Shown here piece by piece: positions 60,235 to 64,000 of a stretch of DNA of 64,000 nt. The position numbers were made by a program, and so were the translations under genes. The stretch covers positions 122,574-186,573 of the forward strand of contig CAMYXF010000005.1 in NCBI GenBank assembly GCA_947303185.1. Direction: 5' to 3'. The notes under the pieces are model-generated. The model saw only the letters and a list, made by a program, of their open reading frames with translations, was not told the DNA's origin and made no database searches. The stretch is from an uncultured Clostridia bacterium. Its GTDB lineage: Bacteria > Bacillota > Clostridia > Saccharofermentanales > Saccharofermentanaceae. Each line of letters starts with the position of its first letter. Position 1 is the first letter of the stretch.

Positions 60235-61158
60235 TTATTTTGGTCCTGTTACTCCGAAGAAAACATAATCGTCGATGTTTTCTTCATCATCAAAAGGCTC
60301 CGGATCGTGAATCGTGACCGGCTCTCTGTTCGGATTCTTGTTATCATCATTACCATCGCCGTCTTCGTCCTGCGGTACTGAAACCCAGTCAGCGACATAT
60401 ACGGACATGAGAAGGCCGTCGTAATCTTCAGGAACAATAATGTAGTCCGTTCTGGTTACACTGATCGTTCTCTTGGTAATGATGTTGCCTTCAGCATCTG
60501 TGTCGTAACCTTCGTCTTCTTCATCCTGATCCTTGAACTGGTAGAATCCGAAGCTGTAACTCTCACCTTCGTAGACAAAATCAATGTCGACTCCGCCGCT
60601 CCTGTCCTTATCGAAAACATTCATATACGGAAGCATCGTTCCCGTGTAGTAATCGATGTATCTGACACCATAGAAGGAATACATTGAAGAGCTCACATGT
60701 CCCTTCTCCATTGAACGGATGGGGAACGACTGGGTATATGTGACCTCATACATAACATAGCCGTCCTTATCAGCCGGAAATACTCTGACTCTCGGCCTTG
60801 ATATGGTGGAAATATTATTGAGGTTCACATTGTTGATCTCATCGTAATCGTTAAAAGTGTAATAGATGAAATAGTTTTTGATGGGTCCGTTAACCCAGTG
60901 GAGATCATGAGTTTCTCCCCACGGCTCATCAACGGTATCAAGAACATAATTATCAAGCCTTCTGCGTTCATCTACGTTCTTGTAATCGTAATCAGGATTT
61001 CCCTGATAGAAGAAACTGTCACCCTCAGTTGTGGTGACACTCTCGTCATCTGTGTCCGTGTCATCGAAAGGCGAGGTTGCCTTTCCCGGACCTGTGCATG
61101 ATGTAAGTGACAGAGCGAAAAGCACTGCTGCCAATGCCATTGAAATCTGTTTCTTCAT
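60235..61158 (-). CDS. Tandem paralogous lipoprotein, copy 2
   Basis: A 307-residue lipoprotein (SLTSCTGP). It has VDEPWGETHDLHWVNGPIKN, PRVRVFPADKDGYVMYEVTY and VPEDYDGLLMSVYVADW. The middle acidic loop (DQDEEDEGYDTDAEGN) and the Asp/Asn-rich stretch before the C-terminus vary most between copies. Confidence 0.82.
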   Translation of the reverse strand: MKKQISMALAAVLFALSLTSCTGPGKATSPFDDTDTDDESVTTTEGDSFFYQGNPDYDYKNVDERRRLDNYVLDTVDEPWGETHDLHWVNGPIKNYFIYYTFNDYDEINNVNLNNISTISRPRVRVFPADKDGYVMYEVTYTQSFPIRSMEKGHVSSSMYSFYGVRYIDYYTGTMLPYMNVFDKDRSGGVDIDFVYEGESYSFGFYQFKDQDEEDEGYDTDAEGNIITKRTISVTRTDYIIVPEDYDGLLMSVYVADWVSVPQDEDGDGNDDNKNPNREPVTIHDPEPFDDEENIDDYVFFGVTGPK

Positions 61159-61183
61159 CTTTTTCCCCTCAGCTTAAGCTCTA

Positions 61184-62128
61184 TTATTTTGATCTCGATA
61201 TTCCGAAGAACACATAATCGTCGAGATTTTCCTCATCGTCAAAAGGTTCCGGACGGAACGTGTATATATCCTGGTGATCCCTTGATGTAAAACCGGGCCT
61301 TGTATCGGTCCAGTCTCCTACATATACATACAGGAGAAGTCCGTCGTAATCTTCAGGAACGACAAGATAGTCTGTTCTAGTTACTGTTACAGTTTCCGTT
61401 AAGATTTTGTTGCAGTCTTCATCTAAAGAATACACTGCTTCACCATCATCCTGGACTTTGAACTCGTAATATCCGAAATCATACCGCTTACCATCATAGA
61501 CAAACTGCGTGTAAAGGCCGTTTTTGGTTTTCCTTTCGAAAGCTCTCAAATACGGAAGCTTTGTACCCGTGTAGTAGTCGAGATAATATACTTCTTCGGA
61601 TTCATATAACTCAAAATCCGGAGTGCCGTACATTATTGAACGGATCGGGAATATCTGGGTATACATAACCTCGTACACCACATATCCCTTTTTATCAGCC
61701 GGAAATGCCCTGACTCTTGGTCTGGATATCGTTGAAACATTATCCAGGTCTTTGTTGATGATATTATCGTTTGAGTCAAACGCAGTGTAACGGAAATAAG
61801 TCTGGATCTGTCCGTTAACCATATGGAGATCGTGTTTTTCTCCCCACGGCACGTCTACCGTATCAAGATAATACTCGTGCTGGCGGAAAACATTTTCCAC
61901 CTCACTAAAATCGTATTCAGGATCTCCCTGATAGAATTTACTTTCCGGATCGGAATCGCTGTTATTGCCGGAATTACCGGAACTGCTGTTACTGCCGATA
62001 CCGCCAGAACCGCGAGAGCTCCCCTGTCCGCTGGTCCAGCCAATTCCGGTTTTCCCTGTTCCGGAACATGATGTCAGTGATAAAGCGAGAATTACCGCCA
62101 CCAATGTAATTGAAATCTGTTTCTTCAT
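61184..62128 (-). CDS. Tandem paralogous lipoprotein, copy 1
   Basis: A 314-residue lipoprotein (SLTSCSGT), first of the four. After the lipid Cys it has a Gly/Ser/Asn linker (SSRGSGGIGSNSSSGNSGNN) instead of the acidic linkers of the others. The core has VDVPWGEKHDLHMVNGQIQT, PRVRAFPADKKGYVVYEVMY and VPEDYDGLLLYVYVGDW. The PWG, FPADK and PEDYDG blocks define an apparently uncharacterised family. Confidence 0.82.
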   Translation of the reverse strand: MKKQISITLVAVILALSLTSCSGTGKTGIGWTSGQGSSRGSGGIGSNSSSGNSGNNSDSDPESKFYQGDPEYDFSEVENVFRQHEYYLDTVDVPWGEKHDLHMVNGQIQTYFRYTAFDSNDNIINKDLDNVSTISRPRVRAFPADKKGYVVYEVMYTQIFPIRSIMYGTPDFELYESEEVYYLDYYTGTKLPYLRAFERKTKNGLYTQFVYDGKRYDFGYYEFKVQDDGEAVYSLDEDCNKILTETVTVTRTDYLVVPEDYDGLLLYVYVGDWTDTRPGFTSRDHQDIYTFRPEPFDDEENLDDYVFFGISRSK

Positions 62129-62233
62129 GGATCTATCCCCAATGATCTGTCGAAAAACCTATCCTTGCCATATATTAACAGAAAAATAAAAGCTTGTGAT
62201 ATGTGATAAATTTGCGGCATTTGGCGCCAGGTG

Positions 62234-62262
62234 TTGTTCGTGTCAAAAATCCGTGATATTAT
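62234..62262 (+). promoter_or_regulatory. Promoter of the 62.3 kb gene
   Basis: TTGTTC (62234-62239), a 17-nt spacer and TATTAT (62257-62262). The start point would be near 62269, just before the palindrome at 62272-62290. Confidence 0.5.
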
Positions 62263-62271
62263 TCCCTTAAA

Positions 62272-62290
62272 TAGTTTGATAGTCAAACTA
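62272..62290. promoter_or_regulatory. Palindromic operator candidate
   Basis: TAGTTTGA (62272-62279) and TCAAACTA (62283-62290) form a perfect inverted repeat around TAG. Its length and symmetry resemble MarR-type operators. It overlaps the predicted transcription start of the 62.3 kb gene, a position suited to repression. As RNA it would be only a weak hairpin. Confidence 0.5.
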
Positions 62291-62325
62291 ATCGCTTCTT
62301 TGGTTACGGGTTGAGAGGTAGAGGC

Positions 62326-63360
62326 ATGAGCGAAGATAGCAGGAGCGGCAGAAAGATTATTTGGGGATTCATCGGATGCTTTTTCTTTTTCGCATCCTTC
62401 ATAGTATGGATCTTCATAGGCTGTTACGGATTTGCAGGCACGCACGAAGGTCTTTTGGGCGGTGCCATGATCTACGGCCTGGATGCAGAACTCAACATAG
62501 CGCTCTGGCTCTGTGTCTTCCCGATCGTCCCTGTATGCTTCATCTATGAACTGCTGTTCGGCATCCTCTATATAGCAAGATCAAAGGATAAGAAGCTTAA
62601 AAAAGGTACCGGCATCTTTTTGCTAGTAATACTGGGTTTCCTTGCGGCACCGTGCATTTTCTGGGGTATCAGATACCAGGCAAAAATCATGAGCGACAGT
62701 GCATCCATAAGGGCATACCTCAAAGATACATACGGCGAGACTGCTGCACATGAAGCAAAGATCCACATGGACGAGTATGACAAGGATTATCCCCACTACG
62801 AGATTTCGACTCCGGTCCTTGCAAAGGGAGATACATTCGAACTCCATTACAGTGAATTCAACGGCCGATATCAGGACAATCTAGATGACCGCATCAACTG
62901 GGGCGCAGAAGGATTCAACGAAGCATTTAACGATTATCTCGATGACAAATACCAGCTGGCTCCAAACATGCATTTTGAAGCGACTTTCGACGGCGCCGAT
63001 CTCGGAAACTACCACTATGGCGACGACTATAGGGAATTCTTCCCTACCGCCAAATACAGGCTTGGAACGATCTACGTTGAAACTGACTACATTGACCAGA
63101 ATACAATTGAAAACATTCCGGTAGATATCTTTGAGAACTACTATCCGCTCTTTAAGGATTATGTTGATGACTGCTTCATAATCGTTGTCAGGGTGAACGG
63201 CGAGAATGCCATGCGGATCCAGGTCGATAAGCCTTTCTACGGCAACTACTACCGTGCAACGGCTACGTTCTATGCGTATAGTGATTTCTCTTCGCTGAGC
63301 TACATGAACGGCACTTTCTTCATCGATGAGATCGGCAAGACAGTCATAGCGATCCAGTGA
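62326..63360 (+). CDS. Membrane protein with large soluble domain
   Basis: A 344-residue protein with three helices (about 10-35, 50-82, 92-118) and a C-terminal domain (about 125-344) rich in Tyr and Asp (FDGADLGNYHYGDDYREFFP). GAGAGG lies 7 nt before ATG 62326. Function unknown. It converges with the YolD-like gene, whose stop lies directly next to its own. Confidence 0.65.
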   Translation: MSEDSRSGRKIIWGFIGCFFFFASFIVWIFIGCYGFAGTHEGLLGGAMIYGLDAELNIALWLCVFPIVPVCFIYELLFGILYIARSKDKKLKKGTGIFLLVILGFLAAPCIFWGIRYQAKIMSDSASIRAYLKDTYGETAAHEAKIHMDEYDKDYPHYEISTPVLAKGDTFELHYSEFNGRYQDNLDDRINWGAEGFNEAFNDYLDDKYQLAPNMHFEATFDGADLGNYHYGDDYREFFPTAKYRLGTIYVETDYIDQNTIENIPVDIFENYYPLFKDYVDDCFIIVVRVNGENAMRIQVDKPFYGNYYRATATFYAYSDFSSLSYMNGTFFIDEIGKTVIAIQ

Positions 63361-63768
63361 TCACTCTTCGATAAATACGACGCTGTACATGTCCTTAACA
63401 GGAACTGATTCACCGTCAGTGAAAACGATTTTATTTGCTGCCTGATCTATCGTTCTGGCATTTCCGATCTTTGATGCGTATCTTCCGCCCTCTTTTTTCT
63501 TGTCGCGGATGAAGTACGTGACTCTTATCTTCGGGCGCTCGGAAAGCCTCTCATTCAGTTCAGATAGCTGGCGGTTCAGTTCGTTAATCTCATCCTGTTC
63601 CATCTCGCGTCTGCTGTCAGTAAGGCGCGCTGTCTCTTCGACTGCAGCATCGTAACCGACGAGAGCCGCAAAGGGTGAGAACTGCGCTGCCCTGTCGTGT
63701 ATCGACATGGGCGGAAGGTCGTGGTACTGCGGCCTTGTGAGGTTGATTATGTCGTCGTAATTTCTCAT
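63361..63768 (-). CDS. YolD-like protein
   Basis: A 135-residue protein of the YolD-like group: MSIHDRAAQFSPFAALVGYD at residue 21, an RxT-type helix and a C-terminal small beta region. In Bacillota such genes usually accompany Y-family DNA polymerase genes, and here the start overlaps the polymerase stop by 4 nt. A role in controlling error-prone repair is inferred. Confidence 0.8.
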   Translation of the reverse strand: MRNYDDIINLTRPQYHDLPPMSIHDRAAQFSPFAALVGYDAAVEETARLTDSRREMEQDEINELNRQLSELNERLSERPKIRVTYFIRDKKKEGGRYASKIGNARTIDQAANKIVFTDGESVPVKDMYSVVFIEE

Positions 63769-64000
63769 GCCTTGTGCCCGCCTATCTGCTCATTGCGTTC
63801 CATAGCCGTGCCGCCCTTGTTGAGGTTCTTGGCCTTAACAACGGCATTCTTTCCGTACTTGTGCTTGAGCTCGAGCATCGCTTCCTGGAGCGCTCTTTCC
63901 TTTGCAAGTTTCTCTTCGGTCTCTTTCTTGTCTTCCGGCGTCTGAGCAAGATCGAAAATACTCATCTGCTCGTATTTTTCTTCTCTTGGAATGTCTTCCT
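63765..64000 (-). CDS. Y-family DNA polymerase (UmuC/DinB-like), C-terminal part only
   Basis: The frame is open to the right edge, so only the last 77 or so residues are seen. The end NLNKGGTAMERNEQIGGHKA is characteristic of clostridial Y-family polymerases. EQMSIFDL carries QMSIF, a fit to the beta-clamp-binding consensus QLxLF, as expected in the tail of a translesion polymerase. The catalytic domain lies outside the window. Confidence 0.8.
   Translation of the reverse strand, partial: EDIPREEKYEQMSIFDLAQTPEDKKETEEKLAKERALQEAMLELKHKYGKNAVVKAKNLNKGGTAMERNEQIGGHKA

Overview
The window looks like a chromosomal segment of an anaerobic member of the Bacillota, class Clostridia. I infer this from strong AGGAGG-type ribosome binding sites, TTG and GTG starts, many Cys-lipoproteins, a split three-gene PntAA/PntAB/PntB transhydrogenase, lipoprotein serpins, a Lys/Ala/Pro-rich H1-like protein and a YolD-like/Y-family polymerase pair. 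A gut or rumen fibre degrader is plausible but not shown. I see no rRNA, tRNA, CRISPR array, prophage or insertion sequence.

Layout. 0-3 kb: end of an unknown gene, then the pntAA-pntAB-pntB operon. 3.3-8.6 kb: zinc-ribbon membrane protein, PAP2-type enzyme, and three tandem lipoprotein serpins. 9-14 kb: an SPFH/zinc-ribbon operon, a Yip1-like zinc-ribbon protein, and an ECF sigma factor with its presumed membrane regulator. 14-19 kb: a degenerate GGDEF-EAL protein and a three-gene ABC-2 exporter. 19-25 kb: acidic lipoprotein, NSS sodium symporter, glycosyltransferase plus acyltransferase, and two small CmpB-like membrane proteins. 25-38 kb: two different HD-GYP proteins, an esterase, two GNATs, a CAT-like acetyltransferase, a TlpA-like lipoprotein, and an AraC regulator facing a GH16 laminarinase. 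38-49 kb: FMN reductase, small membrane proteins, SseB-like protein, NUDIX, several lipoproteins, a PEBP-like lipoprotein and a diguanylate cyclase. 49-57 kb: double cyclic-nucleotide-binding protein, beta-helix lipoprotein, double-glycine-leader peptide, H1-like DUF6465-type protein, and a four-gene operon (42-aa protein, Sel1/TPR, J-domain, HIRAN). 57-64 kb: C_GCAxxG_C_C protein, AlkZ-related protein, four tandem paralogous lipoproteins, a membrane protein with a possible operator, and a YolD-like gene overlapping the 3' end of a Y-family polymerase.

Two themes stand out. First, envelope biology: about 17 lipoproteins, including protease inhibitors, a glucanase and a candidate adhesin, sit beside four cyclic-di-GMP-type proteins and a cNMP-binding protein. 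Second, the intergenic DNA is highly patterned. Seven intrinsic terminators share one stem with the same built-in U-G asymmetry, always oriented with transcription. Immediately downstream of several of them lie arrays of perfect 8-15 bp hairpins built from a few recurring words. Two loci 30 kb apart share the same two words, and two other loci share a third design. Two further noncoding stretches (52.5 kb and 56.7-57.2 kb) can fold into large multi-stem structures. These patterned non-coding elements and the HIRAN/J-domain/Sel1 operon are the best candidates for undescribed biology here. All family assignments come from reading the translated sequences; no database search was possible.
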